Translations under genes and position numbers: made by a program
In this document: positions 36,309 to 44,359 of the stretch, one piece after another
Numbering within the stretch: the first letter of the stretch is position 1
How the letters are laid out: each line of letters begins with the position of its first letter
Source: Alloalcanivorax venustensis ISO4
Lineage (GTDB): Bacteria > Pseudomonadota > Gammaproteobacteria > Pseudomonadales > Alcanivoracaceae
Reading direction: 5' to 3'
Assembly: GCF_015356855.1 (NCBI RefSeq)
Contig: NZ_ARXR01000006.1
Span: 62,001-126,000 of the forward strand
Length of the DNA stretch: 64,000 bases
Notes under the pieces: generated by a model
Databases searched by the model: none
Seen by the model: the letters and a program-made list of their open reading frames with translations, nothing else
Told to the model about the DNA's origin: nothing

Positions 36309-37751
36309 ATGACCGAAACCCTGGCCCTGGACCTGGCGCGTGCCCAGTTCGCGTTCACGATTTCGTTTCATATCATCTTCCCCGCCATCACCATTGGCCT
36401 GGCGAGCTACCTGGCGGTGCTGGAAGGGCTCTGGCTGTACACCAAGAACACGCTGTACCGGGACCTGTACCATTTCTGGGTGAAGATCTTCGCCGTTAAC
36501 TTCGGCATGGGGGTGGTCTCCGGCCTGGTGATGGCGTACCAGTTCGGCACCAACTGGAGCTTCTTCTCCGAATTCGCCGGCAGCATCACCGGCCCGCTGC
36601 TGGCCTATGAAGTGCTCACCGCCTTCTTCCTGGAGGCCGGCTTCCTGGGCGTGATGCTGTTCGGCTGGAACCGGGTGGGCCCCGGGCTGCACTTCTTTTC
36701 CACCGTGGTGGTGGCCATCGGCACGCTGATTTCCACCTTCTGGATCCTCGCCTCCAACAGCTGGATGCAGACGCCCCAGGGCCACGAGATCATCAACGGC
36801 CAGGTGGTGCCGGTGGACTGGCTGGCGGTGATCTTCAACCCCTCCTTCCCCTACCGGCTGATCCATATGTCGGTGGCCGCGTTCCTGGCCACGGCGCTGT
36901 TCGTGGGCGCCTCCGCCGCCTGGCATCTGCTGCGCGGCCGCGACAACCCGGCGGTGCGCAAGATGTTCTCCATGGCGATGTGGATGATGGTGCTGGTGGC
37001 GCCGGTGCAGGCGGTGATCGGCGACTTCCACGGGCTCAATACCCTGGAGCACCAGCCCGCCAAGGTGGCCGCCATGGAGGGCCACTGGGGCGGCGAGGAG
37101 GCCGCCGACGGCGAGGGCCTGCCGCTGATCCTGTTCGGCTGGCCGGACATGGAGGAAGAGCGCACCCGTTTCGCGGTGTCGGTGCCCCACCTGGGCAGCC
37201 TGATCCTCACCCACAGCTGGGACGGCACCATTCCCGGGCTGAAGGAATTCGCCCCGGAGGACCGTCCCAATGTGCCGATCGTGTTCTGGTCGTTCCGGAT
37301 CATGGTGGGCCTGGGGATGCTGATGATTCTGCTCGGCGGCCTGAGCCTGATGCAACGCTGGCGGGGGCGGCTCTACAACAGCCGCTGGTTCCTGCGCTTC
37401 GCGCTGCTGATGGGCCCCGCCGGGCTGATCGCCATCCTGGCCGGCTGGTACACCACCGAAGTGGGCCGCCAGCCCTGGGTGGTATACGGGCTGATGCGCA
37501 CCGAAGACGCGGTTTCCACCCATTCCGCCACCACCCTGGGCGTGTCCCTGGCGCTGTTCGTGGTGGTCTACCTGTTCGTGTTCGGGGCCGGCGTGGCGTA
37601 CACCCTGCGGCTGGTGCGCAAGGGCCCGCAACTGGAAGAAGGCACCCGGGAAACCAGCGGCGGGCCGGGGCGGCCACGGCATGCCATGCGCCCCCTGTCC
37701 GCGGTGGAGGAAGACCTGGACGACGATCAAGACACGGACGGAGGGCGCTGA
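36309..37751 (+). CDS. cioA: Cytochrome bd-type quinol oxidase subunit I (short Q-loop, CioA-like)
   Basis: A 480-residue integral membrane protein with about nine helices. It has the FTISFHIIFPAITIGLASYL helix with the conserved heme-ligand histidine, GFLGVMLFGWNRVGPGLHFF, and GWYTTEVGRQPW near the C-terminus. The Q-loop between helices 6 and 7 is short, lacking the E. coli CydA insertion, as in cyanide-insensitive oxidases of Pseudomonas. CAGGAG precedes the start. It oxidises ubiquinol and reduces oxygen to water without pumping protons. Operon with cydB and a DUF2474 gene. Confidence 0.93.
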   Translation: MTETLALDLARAQFAFTISFHIIFPAITIGLASYLAVLEGLWLYTKNTLYRDLYHFWVKIFAVNFGMGVVSGLVMAYQFGTNWSFFSEFAGSITGPLLAYEVLTAFFLEAGFLGVMLFGWNRVGPGLHFFSTVVVAIGTLISTFWILASNSWMQTPQGHEIINGQVVPVDWLAVIFNPSFPYRLIHMSVAAFLATALFVGASAAWHLLRGRDNPAVRKMFSMAMWMMVLVAPVQAVIGDFHGLNTLEHQPAKVAAMEGHWGGEEAADGEGLPLILFGWPDMEEERTRFAVSVPHLGSLILTHSWDGTIPGLKEFAPEDRPNVPIVFWSFRIMVGLGMLMILLGGLSLMQRWRGRLYNSRWFLRFALLMGPAGLIAILAGWYTTEVGRQPWVVYGLMRTEDAVSTHSATTLGVSLALFVVVYLFVFGAGVAYTLRLVRKGPQLEEGTRETSGGPGRPRHAMRPLSAVEEDLDDDQDTDGGR

Positions 37752-37754
37752 GCC

Positions 37755-38762
37755 ATGGGTATTGATCTGCCTCTTATCTGGGCGCTGATTATCGGTTTCG
37801 GCGTCATGATGTACGTGCTGATGGACGGCTTCGACCTGGGCATCGGCATCCTTTATCCCTTTATTCCCGACCGCCACCACCGCGACGTGGCGATGAACAC
37901 CGTGGCGCCGGTCTGGGACGGCAACGAAACCTGGCTGGTGCTGGGCGGCGCGGGCCTGCTGGCCGCCTTCCCGCTGGTCTACTCGGTGGTGCTCACGGCG
38001 CTCTATCTGCCGCTGATTTTCATGCTGCTGGGGCTGATCTTCCGCGGCATCGCGTTCGAGTTCCGCTTCAAGGCCCGCGACCACGAGCGCCACATCTGGG
38101 ACAAGGCCTTTATCGGCGGCTCCTTCACCGCCACCTTTTTTCAGGGCGTGGTTCTGGGCGCCTACGTCAGCGGCCTGCCGGTGGAGAACGGCGCCTACCC
38201 CGGCGGCCCGCTGGACTGGATCGCGCCCTTCCCGCTGTTCACGGGCGTCGCCCTGGTGTTCGCCTACGCCCTGCTCGGCAGCACCTGGCTGATCATGAAA
38301 ACCGAGGGCGAGCTGCAGTTCCGCATGTTCCACCTGACCCGGCCGCTGATGTGGATTCTGCTCGCCGCCATCGCCGTGATCAGCCTGTGGACGCCGCTGC
38401 GCGATCCGGTGATCGCCGAACGCTGGTTCAGCTTTCCGAATATCGTCTGGTTCTCGCCGGTGCCGCTGCTGGTGGTGGGCGCCGCCCTGCTGATGCAGCG
38501 GGCCCTGGCCCGGGGCCGGCCGGTGGCGCCGTTCCTGCTGGCGCTGTTGCTGATGTTCCTGGGCTACGCCGGGCTGGCGATCAGCGGCTGGCCGAACATC
38601 CTGCCGCCGGACATTTCCATCTGGGAAGCGGCCGCCCCGCCCCAGAGCCTGGGCTTCGCCCTGGTGGGCGCGTTGCTGATCATCCCCTTCATTCTGATGT
38701 ACACCGCCTTCGCCTATTACGTGTTCCGGGGCAAGGTGCGCCCCGGCGACGGCTACCACTGA
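37755..38762 (+). CDS. cioB: Cytochrome bd-type quinol oxidase subunit II
   Basis: A 335-residue membrane protein, MGIDLPLIWALIIGFGVMMY at the start. The family signature includes YVLMDGFDLGIGILYPF, VWDGNETWLVLGGAGLLAAF and FRFKARDHERHIWDKAF. It begins three bases after the cioA stop and forms the pseudo-symmetric partner of subunit I. Confidence 0.95.
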   Translation: MGIDLPLIWALIIGFGVMMYVLMDGFDLGIGILYPFIPDRHHRDVAMNTVAPVWDGNETWLVLGGAGLLAAFPLVYSVVLTALYLPLIFMLLGLIFRGIAFEFRFKARDHERHIWDKAFIGGSFTATFFQGVVLGAYVSGLPVENGAYPGGPLDWIAPFPLFTGVALVFAYALLGSTWLIMKTEGELQFRMFHLTRPLMWILLAAIAVISLWTPLRDPVIAERWFSFPNIVWFSPVPLLVVGAALLMQRALARGRPVAPFLLALLLMFLGYAGLAISGWPNILPPDISIWEAAAPPQSLGFALVGALLIIPFILMYTAFAYYVFRGKVRPGDGYH

Positions 38763-38779
38763 CGCGTTGAGGAGTCCGC

Positions 38780-38941
38780 ATGCAAGGTCGTGAAACCCGG
38801 GAACGCAACGGCGCCACCGCCCCGTTGCGCAAGCGGCTGGGCTGGTTGGTGCTGATCTGGGTGGCCAGTGTTCTGACGCTGGGTGGGGTGGCCTGGTTGA
38901 TGCGCTTGTTCATGAACGCCATCGGCCTGCAGACCAACTGA
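38780..38941 (+). CDS. DUF2474 small bd-oxidase subunit
   Basis: A 53-residue single-helix protein. A basic N-terminus (RETRERNGATAPLRKRLGW) precedes one transmembrane helix (LVLIWVASVLTLGGVAWLM). GAGGAG lies ahead of ATG 38780, and it follows cioB by 17 bp. Small single-pass proteins such as CydX, or DUF2474 in CioAB operons, stabilise bd oxidases. The position supports that role. Confidence 0.85.
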   Translation: MQGRETRERNGATAPLRKRLGWLVLIWVASVLTLGGVAWLMRLFMNAIGLQTN

Positions 38942-39271
38942 ACCGGCGTGTAAGAAAATCCTCACGAAAAAGTTACTCACAGATTCTGTGGATAACTCTG
39001 TGCATAGTCTGTCAGGAACTGTCCCCAGGGCCCATGATCACGCCGATGACCCCTAAATGACGAAAAAATATCCATATTATTAATTTCAATAAAATCAATC
39101 AGTTACAAACCTTTCCTTCACAAATCAAGCGGTTACGGGTGCTTGCTAAAAGTGAAATGAGCAATCGCCGTCCGCTGTGCAAAACTCCCAGCCACGGAAT
39201 GCCCTTTCACGGCGCTGTCACAGGCTGCTGGCGCCGTTTTGGTGCGAAATCGCTGACAGGCCGTGCGCCGC
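38942..39271. other. AT-rich convergent intergenic region with DnaA-box-like sites
   Basis: No gene is seen in these 330 bases. TGTGGATAA (38987-38995) is a perfect DnaA box (TTATCCACA inverted). Near matches are TTACTCACA (38973-38981) and TGTGCATAG (38999-39007). A very AT-rich stretch (about 39060-39125) follows. Near 39210-39240 a GC hairpin followed by TTTT could terminate the bd oxidase transcript. Whether the DnaA boxes are functional is unknown. Confidence 0.45.
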
Positions 39272-40444
39272 TCACGGACGCACCAGACGGGCGTTAACCA
39301 CCCCTTCCAGGGCACGGATTCTGGCCATCGCCGCCTCGGTGGGTTCTTCCTCCAGGTCCAGCAGGTTATAGGCCAGCTCGTCGCGGCTTTTATTGAGCAT
39401 GTCGATCACGTTGATGTCGGCGTCCGCCAGCACCGACAGCACCTGGCCGAGCATCTTGGGGATGTTGCGGTTGGTCACCGCCAGACGCACGCCCGGGCCC
39501 GGCTCCAGAATCAGGTCGGGGAAGTTCACCGAGTGGCGGATGTTGCCGTTTTCCAGGAAGTCGGTGAGCGCCTCGGCGGCCATCACCGCGCAGTTCTCCT
39601 CGGATTCGCCGGTGCTGGCGCCCAAATGGGGCAGCGCCAGCACGCCGGGAACGCCGGTCAGCGCCAGGCTGGGGAAATCGGTGACGAAGCCGCGCAGCTT
39701 GCCGGCGCGCAGCGCCTCGGCCACCGCCGCGTCGTCGACGATGCCCTGGCGGGCGAAGTTGAGCAGCACCGCGTCTTCCTTCATGGGCGCCAGCTGGGCG
39801 GCGCCGATCAGATTCCGGGTGGCGTCCAGCAGCGGCAGATGCAGGGTGACGTAATCCGCCCGCGCGAGCAGCGCTTCCAGGCTGGCCATGGGGGCCACCT
39901 GGCTGGGCAGCCGCCAGGCGGCGTCCACGCTCAGCGCCGGGTCATAGCCGATCACGTTCATGTCCAGGGACAGGGCGGTGTGCGCCACCCGCGAACCGAT
40001 CGCGCCCAGCCCCACCACGCCCAGGGTGCGGCCGCGCAACTCGCGGCCCTGGAAGTGCTTCTTGCCCTCTTCCACCTGGCGGTGCAGGTCCGCTTCGCTG
40101 TCCGCGCGCAGCCCGGCCACCCAGTCCAGCCCCTCGCGCAGGTGGCGCGAGGCCAGCAGCAGGCCGGCCACCACCAGCTCCTTGACCGCGTTGGCGTTGG
40201 CGCCGGGAGTGTTGAACACCGGAATGCCCCGCGCACTGCAGTGGGCCACGTCGATGTTATTGACGCCGGCGCCGGCGCGGGCCACGGCTTTCACCGTCGG
40301 AGGGATGTCGGCGCCACCGAGGGGGTGGCTGCGCAGTAACAGGGCGTCCGGTTCGGACAATTCGCTGGCGACCTCGAAACGGTCGCGGGGGAAACGCTCC
40401 AGGCCGCGCAGGGCGATCTGGTTGTAGGTGCGAATGCGGAACAT
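39272..40444 (-). CDS. serA: 3-phosphoglycerate dehydrogenase family protein
   Basis: A 390-residue D-isomer 2-hydroxyacid dehydrogenase. The substrate domain contains ARAGAGVNNIDV, the NAD fold TLGVVGLGAIGSRVAHTAL, and the catalytic region LLNFARQGIVDD and ALPHLGASTGESEENC (active-site histidine). The C-terminus is a small ACT-like domain (LAVTNRNIPKMLGQVLSVLA). It catalyses the first step of serine synthesis. It is slightly shorter than E. coli SerA and of the type common in Pseudomonas and relatives. Confidence 0.85.
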   Translation of the reverse strand: MFRIRTYNQIALRGLERFPRDRFEVASELSEPDALLLRSHPLGGADIPPTVKAVARAGAGVNNIDVAHCSARGIPVFNTPGANANAVKELVVAGLLLASRHLREGLDWVAGLRADSEADLHRQVEEGKKHFQGRELRGRTLGVVGLGAIGSRVAHTALSLDMNVIGYDPALSVDAAWRLPSQVAPMASLEALLARADYVTLHLPLLDATRNLIGAAQLAPMKEDAVLLNFARQGIVDDAAVAEALRAGKLRGFVTDFPSLALTGVPGVLALPHLGASTGESEENCAVMAAEALTDFLENGNIRHSVNFPDLILEPGPGVRLAVTNRNIPKMLGQVLSVLADADINVIDMLNKSRDELAYNLLDLEEEPTEAAMARIRALEGVVNARLVRP

Positions 40445-40508
40445 GGCGGTCCTCCGAAGGGCTGCTGGATCACCACAGCCTCTCCGTAAACCGCCCTGAT
40501 TTCCAGAG

Positions 40509-41225
40509 TTATTGCTGGAAGGTCATGCCCAGGCGGCGCCCTACTTCCTCGTAGGCCTCGATCACGTTGCCCAGGTCCTGGCGGAAGCGGTCCTTGTCCA
40601 TCTTCTCGCGGGTGTCCTTGTCCCACAGCCGGCAGCCGTCCGGGGAGAACTCGTCACCGAGCACCACCTCGCCGTGGAACAGGCCGAATTCCAGTTTGTA
40701 GTCCACCAGCAGCATGTTGGCGTTCAGGAAACGTTTCTTGAGCACGTCGTTGACCTTGAAGGTCAGCTCTTTCATTTTTTCGATGTGCTCGGGCTCGGCC
40801 CAGCCGAAGCTGCGCACGTGGTATTCGTTGATCATCGGATCGCCCAGGGCGTCGTCCTTGAGGAACAGCTCGAAGGTGGGCGGATTCAGCTCCTTGCCCT
40901 CCTCGACGCCCAGGCGGCGCACGATGGAGCCGGCGGCGATGTTGCGCACCACGCACTCCACCGGAATCATGTCCAGCTTCTTGACCAGCGATTCGTTGGC
41001 GCTGAGCAGTTTTTCGAAGTGGGTGGGAATGCCTGCCTCGTGGAGCATCTCCATGATCGCCGCGTTGAACTGGTTGTTCACCGCGCCCTTGCGATCCAGC
41101 GCTTCTTTCTTCTTGCCGTCGAAGGCGGAAGTGTCGTTGCGGAACACGATCACCAGCCGCTCCGGATCGTCGGTGGTGAATACGGACTTGGCTTTACCCG
41201 CGTAGAGTTCGTCGCGCTTTTCCAT
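40509..41225 (-). CDS. purC: SAICAR synthetase
   Basis: A 238-residue ATP-dependent ligase, [20 protein letters not shown] at the start, with [39 protein letters not shown] and [20 protein letters not shown]. It joins CAIR and aspartate in purine synthesis. It follows the bamC and metallo-hydrolase genes in the order dapA-bamC-(hydrolase)-purC known from gammaproteobacteria. Confidence 0.97.
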   Translation of the reverse strand: MEKRDELYAGKAKSVFTTDDPERLVIVFRNDTSAFDGKKKEALDRKGAVNNQFNAAIMEMLHEAGIPTHFEKLLSANESLVKKLDMIPVECVVRNIAAGSIVRRLGVEEGKELNPPTFELFLKDDALGDPMINEYHVRSFGWAEPEHIEKMKELTFKVNDVLKKRFLNANMLLVDYKLEFGLFHGEVVLGDEFSPDGCRLWDKDTREKMDKDRFRQDLGNVIEAYEEVGRRLGMTFQQ

Positions 41226-41276
41226 GACCTACCTGCGTTAAGTTTGAGAACCCCGCGCGCTCGCCGCCGGGGCGTC

Positions 41277-42089
41277 TTAGTGAATGTCGAGCCAGCCGAA
41301 GCCCTGCTCCTGGCTGGCCACGCGGATACGCTCCCGTCCCGCCTCCACCGCCTGGTGGATCCAGCCCAGGGCGTGGTCCGGCGTATTGTTCTGCTCACTC
41401 AGGTGCGACAGCACCAGGTGCTGCAGCCGGTCCACGTTGCAGTGGCCCAGCAGCGTCGCCGCCTGCTGATTGCTCAGGTGGCCCAGATTACCACCCACCC
41501 GCCGTTTCAGGGACGCCGGATAGGGGCCCCCCCCCCCCCGCCGTTTCAGGGACGCCGGATAGGGGCCCGCGGCGAGCAGCTCCGGCTCGTGGTTGCACTC
41601 CAACACCAGGGCGTCGCATTCGCGATAGGCGTCCACCACATGGGGGGTCAGCGAGCCCAGGTCGGTGAGCACACCCAGCTCCCGTTGCCGCCAGCTGAAG
41701 CGGTACTGGCAGGGCTCCAGGGCGTCATGGGGCACGGTCACCGGCGTCACCGTCATGTCCGCCAGCTCGAAGGTCCGGCCCGGGCGCACTTCGCGCCAGT
41801 CGGCGCCGTGGAAACCGGCGGCCTTGCCGGTCACCGCCCGAGCGGTCCCGAAGGTGCTGTAAAGAGGGGTCTTGTACTTGCGCGCCAGGGCGCCGGCGCC
41901 GCGCACGTGATCGCCGTGCTCGTGGGTCACCAGCAACGCGGCCAGATCCGTGGCGCTCAGCCCCAGCGCCGCCAGCCGGCGTTCCGTTTCACGCAGGGAA
42001 AAACCGCAATCCACCAGCACCAGCAGATCGCCGGCGCACACCAGGGTGCCATTGCCTTTACTGCCACTGCCCAGGGACGCCAGCCGCAA
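41277..42089 (-). CDS. Metallo-beta-lactamase fold hydrolase (YycJ/WalJ-like) with internal duplication
   Basis: A 270-residue protein, MRLASLGSGSKGNGTLVCAG at the start. The zinc motif is VTHEHGDHVRG, with further ligands in LTDLGSLTPH, LECNHE and LSHLSEQNNTPDH. The family is YycJ/WalJ, small MBL-fold nucleases or hydrolases. Residues GPYPASLKRR occur twice in tandem, owing to a 39-bp in-frame duplication (copies at 41501 and 41540) joined by 13 C residues (41527-41539). The extra 13 residues are not expected in the family. The C tract could slip and shift the frame. It lies between bamC and purC. Confidence 0.85.
   Translation of the reverse strand: MRLASLGSGSKGNGTLVCAGDLLVLVDCGFSLRETERRLAALGLSATDLAALLVTHEHGDHVRGAGALARKYKTPLYSTFGTARAVTGKAAGFHGADWREVRPGRTFELADMTVTPVTVPHDALEPCQYRFSWRQRELGVLTDLGSLTPHVVDAYRECDALVLECNHEPELLAAGPYPASLKRRGGGGPYPASLKRRVGGNLGHLSNQQAATLLGHCNVDRLQHLVLSHLSEQNNTPDHALGWIHQAVEAGRERIRVASQEQGFGWLDIH
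41501..41568. repeat. 39-bp tandem duplication with a 13-C homopolymer
   Basis: The 29-bp unit GCCGTTTCAGGG...GGGGCCC is present at 41501-41529 and again at 41540-41568, offset 39 bp. The junction is a run of 13 C (41527-41539). The reading frame of the MBL-fold gene is kept. Either a recent replication-slippage duplication or an assembly artefact at a homopolymer could explain it. Confidence 0.9.
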
Positions 42090-42134
42090 GAATGCTCTCC
42101 CCCTAAACGGCCCGGCCGGCGGCCGGAGCCCGGT

Positions 42135-42752
42135 TCACAATTCGCCGTGGATGCTTTCCAGGATAGCCAGGCCGGAGGTCTTTCCGGCCAGCGCCGTACC
42201 TTCCTCGTTGAGCACCGCCACCTGGATACCATTGGTGGTGTGGCTCAATTTGAGGCGCGCCTGGGGCGGCTGCAGCTGGTAACGCTCGGGCACGGTCAGG
42301 AAGAACACCCCCTGGTCCCGGTTGCGGTCGGTGACGCGCAGATCGGTCTGGGTCAGCGCCTCGCTGACCTTTTCCCAGGCCCAGGCGAAGCTGGTGGGCA
42401 TCATGATGATCGGGTAGCCGCTGCCGTCTTTCGCCAGCACCGCCTGGCCGGTGTTGTCGGCCGGCGCCGCCGGGGTCTCCTCTTCCTCGTCATCGGCTTC
42501 GCCGGGCGCCGCCACCAGTTGCGGCGGACGGGGCGCTTCGAATTTGTCCTCGCCCTCGCCCTTGCCCTGCAGGCGGCGCTCCATCTGCGGCACCGCGTAG
42601 AGCGGGTCCGCGCCGATGAACACCATATCCCCGGGTACCGTGATCGGCTCCAGCACTTGCGCTTCGCGGTAGCGCAGGCTGTTATCCGGAATCAGGCCGC
42701 AACCGGCCACGCTCAGCGCCACGGCGCCGGCAACAATCAAACTACGATGCAT
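42135..42752 (-). CDS. bamC: Short BamC-like outer membrane assembly lipoprotein
   Basis: A 205-residue lipoprotein with a lipobox ending SVAGC (Cys18). The N-terminal lasso-like part (GLIPDNSLRYREAQVLEPIT) is followed by an acidic low-complexity linker (EADDEEEETPAAP) and one helix-grip domain (FAWAWEKVSEALTQTDLRVT). E. coli BamC has two helix-grip domains and 344 residues, so only the first is kept here. It starts on the dapA stop codon and belongs to the dapA-bamC operon. In the BAM complex it binds BamD. Confidence 0.82.
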   Translation of the reverse strand: MHRSLIVAGAVALSVAGCGLIPDNSLRYREAQVLEPITVPGDMVFIGADPLYAVPQMERRLQGKGEGEDKFEAPRPPQLVAAPGEADDEEEETPAAPADNTGQAVLAKDGSGYPIIMMPTSFAWAWEKVSEALTQTDLRVTDRNRDQGVFFLTVPERYQLQPPQARLKLSHTTNGIQVAVLNEEGTALAGKTSGLAILESIHGEL

Positions 42753-43633
42753 TATCCCTCCAGGAGACCGCAGCTACGCAGCGTTTCGCGCAAGCGTGGC
42801 TGGGCGGCCTCCGACAAATGAACCAGCGGCAAACGGATGCCGCTGTCGATCAGACCCATTTCGTACAGGGCCCATTTCACCGGAATCGGGTTGGCTTCCA
42901 GGAATAGATCACGGTGGAGGGGTTCCAGTTCCGCGTTCAGGGCGCGGGCACGGTCCACGTCGCCGTCCACCGCCGCCTGACACATGGCGGCCATCTTCGC
43001 CGGCGCCACATTGGCGGTCACCGAGATGTCGCCGTCGCCGCCGGCCAGAATCAGCTCCAGGGCGGTGGCGTCGTCGCCGGAATAGATCAGAAAATCGTCG
43101 CCGCAGCGCTCACGGATTTCCCGCGCGCGCTCCAGGTTGCCGGTGGCTTCCTTGATGCCGACGATGTTCGGCACCTTGGCAAGACGCTCCACGGTTTCCG
43201 GCAGCAGGTCGCAGGCGGTGCGGCCGGGCACGTTGTAGAGAATCTGCGGGATGTCCACCGCCCGGGCCACGGCCAGGAAATGCTGATAGAGGCCTTCCTG
43301 GGGCGGCTTGTTGTAGTACGGCGTCACCAGCAGGCAGGCGTCGGCGCCGTCGCGCTTGGCGTCACGGGTAAGGCGGATGGCTTCCTCGGTGCTGTTGGCG
43401 CCGGTACCGGCGATCACCGGAATCCGTTTGTCGGCCACCGCCACGATCTCGCGGACCACACTGTCGTGTTCCTCGAAGCCCAGGGTGGCGGATTCACCGG
43501 TGGTGCCCACCGCCACGATTCCATGGGTGCCCTGCTCCACATGCCAGTTGACCAGACCGCGCAGACGTTCCCAGTCCACCGATCCGTCTTCGCGCATGGG
43601 GGTTACCATTGCCACGATGCTGCCGCGAATCAT
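42752..43633 (-). CDS. dapA: 4-hydroxy-tetrahydrodipicolinate synthase
   Basis: A 293-residue class I aldolase fold. It shows VGTTGESATLGFEEHDSVVR, VTPYYNKPPQEGLYQHF (catalytic tyrosine), the Schiff-base lysine in NIVGIKEATGNLER, and YSGDDATALELILAGGDGDI. It condenses pyruvate with aspartate semialdehyde in lysine and peptidoglycan precursor synthesis. It is the first gene of the leftward dapA-bamC group. Confidence 0.97.
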   Translation of the reverse strand: MIRGSIVAMVTPMREDGSVDWERLRGLVNWHVEQGTHGIVAVGTTGESATLGFEEHDSVVREIVAVADKRIPVIAGTGANSTEEAIRLTRDAKRDGADACLLVTPYYNKPPQEGLYQHFLAVARAVDIPQILYNVPGRTACDLLPETVERLAKVPNIVGIKEATGNLERAREIRERCGDDFLIYSGDDATALELILAGGDGDISVTANVAPAKMAAMCQAAVDGDVDRARALNAELEPLHRDLFLEANPIPVKWALYEMGLIDSGIRLPLVHLSEAAQPRLRETLRSCGLLEG

Positions 43634-43780
43634 GCCGCTTCCTCTTAAACGCTTTCGACGCCTTGATTAATGGAGCGCTATGGTAAACCCCGCCCGAAGG
43701 GCGGACAAGCGTTGCCCGGCCCGGTAAGCTGTGCCGCTGGCGGCCCCGAGGCCGCGATCAGGCAGTAGCAGGAGACAACC

Positions 43781-44245
43781 ATGACAATCAAAGAAGGACA
43801 GCCGGCGCCGGACTTCACCGCCCCGGCCACCAGCGACACCACCATCACCCTGTCGGCCCTGAAGGGCAAGAAAGTGGTGCTCTATTTCTACCCCAAGGAC
43901 AGCACTCCGGGCTGCACCACGGAAGGCCAGAACTTCCGCGACCTGTACCCCAACTTCCAGGAAGCCAACTGCGAGATCCTCGGTGTGTCCAAGGACTCCC
44001 TGCGCCGCCACGAGAACTTCAAGGCGAAGCAAGAGTTCCCGTTCGAACTGATCAGCGACGAGGACGAAACCGTCTGCCGCCTGTTCGACGTGATCAAGCT
44101 GAAGAAGATGTACGGCAAGGAATTCGAGGGCATCGAACGCAGCACCTTCCTGATCGACGAAGAAGGCGTGGTGCGTGACATCTGGCGCAAGGTCAAGGTC
44201 AAAGGCCACGCCGAGGACGTCCTCGACGCCGTCCACGGCCTCTGA
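43781..44245 (+). CDS. bcp: Thioredoxin-dependent peroxiredoxin Bcp (PrxQ type)
   Basis: A 154-residue peroxiredoxin, with LKGKKVVLYFYPKDSTPGCT containing the peroxidatic cysteine at about residue 45. In many Bcp proteins a resolving cysteine sits five residues later (CTxxAC). Here the sequence is CTTEGQNF, so that cysteine is missing, and Cys in ANCEILG or VCRLF may act instead, or a one-Cys cycle is used. It reduces hydrogen peroxide and lipid peroxides. AGGAG precedes the start. It is divergent from dapA. Confidence 0.93.
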   Translation: MTIKEGQPAPDFTAPATSDTTITLSALKGKKVVLYFYPKDSTPGCTTEGQNFRDLYPNFQEANCEILGVSKDSLRRHENFKAKQEFPFELISDEDETVCRLFDVIKLKKMYGKEFEGIERSTFLIDEEGVVRDIWRKVKVKGHAEDVLDAVHGL

Positions 44246-44256
44246 CTTCCGTGCCA

Positions 44257-44332
44257 CCGGGCCCGCGGGAGCGGGCCTTGTGGGAGCGGGCCCAGCCCGC
44301 GAAAGGCAAGCTTTGCTTGCCGGCAAAGGCTG
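44257..44332. repeat. REP-like GC-rich inverted repeats
   Basis: The stretch holds GGGCCCGCGGGAGCGGGCC, then TTGTGGGAGCGGGCCCAGCC and the hairpin GGCAAGC-TTT-GCTTGCC. The TTGTGGGAGCGGGC...GCCCGCGAA pattern resembles REP elements abundant between genes in Pseudomonas. A related TTTGTGGGAGCAAG/TTGTGGGAGCAGG pair lies at about 55604-55633. It probably affects mRNA ends of the convergent bcp and perM genes. Confidence 0.6.
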
Positions 44333-44359
44333 CCCCGCAGGATCCCAGAGCCCTCTCTA

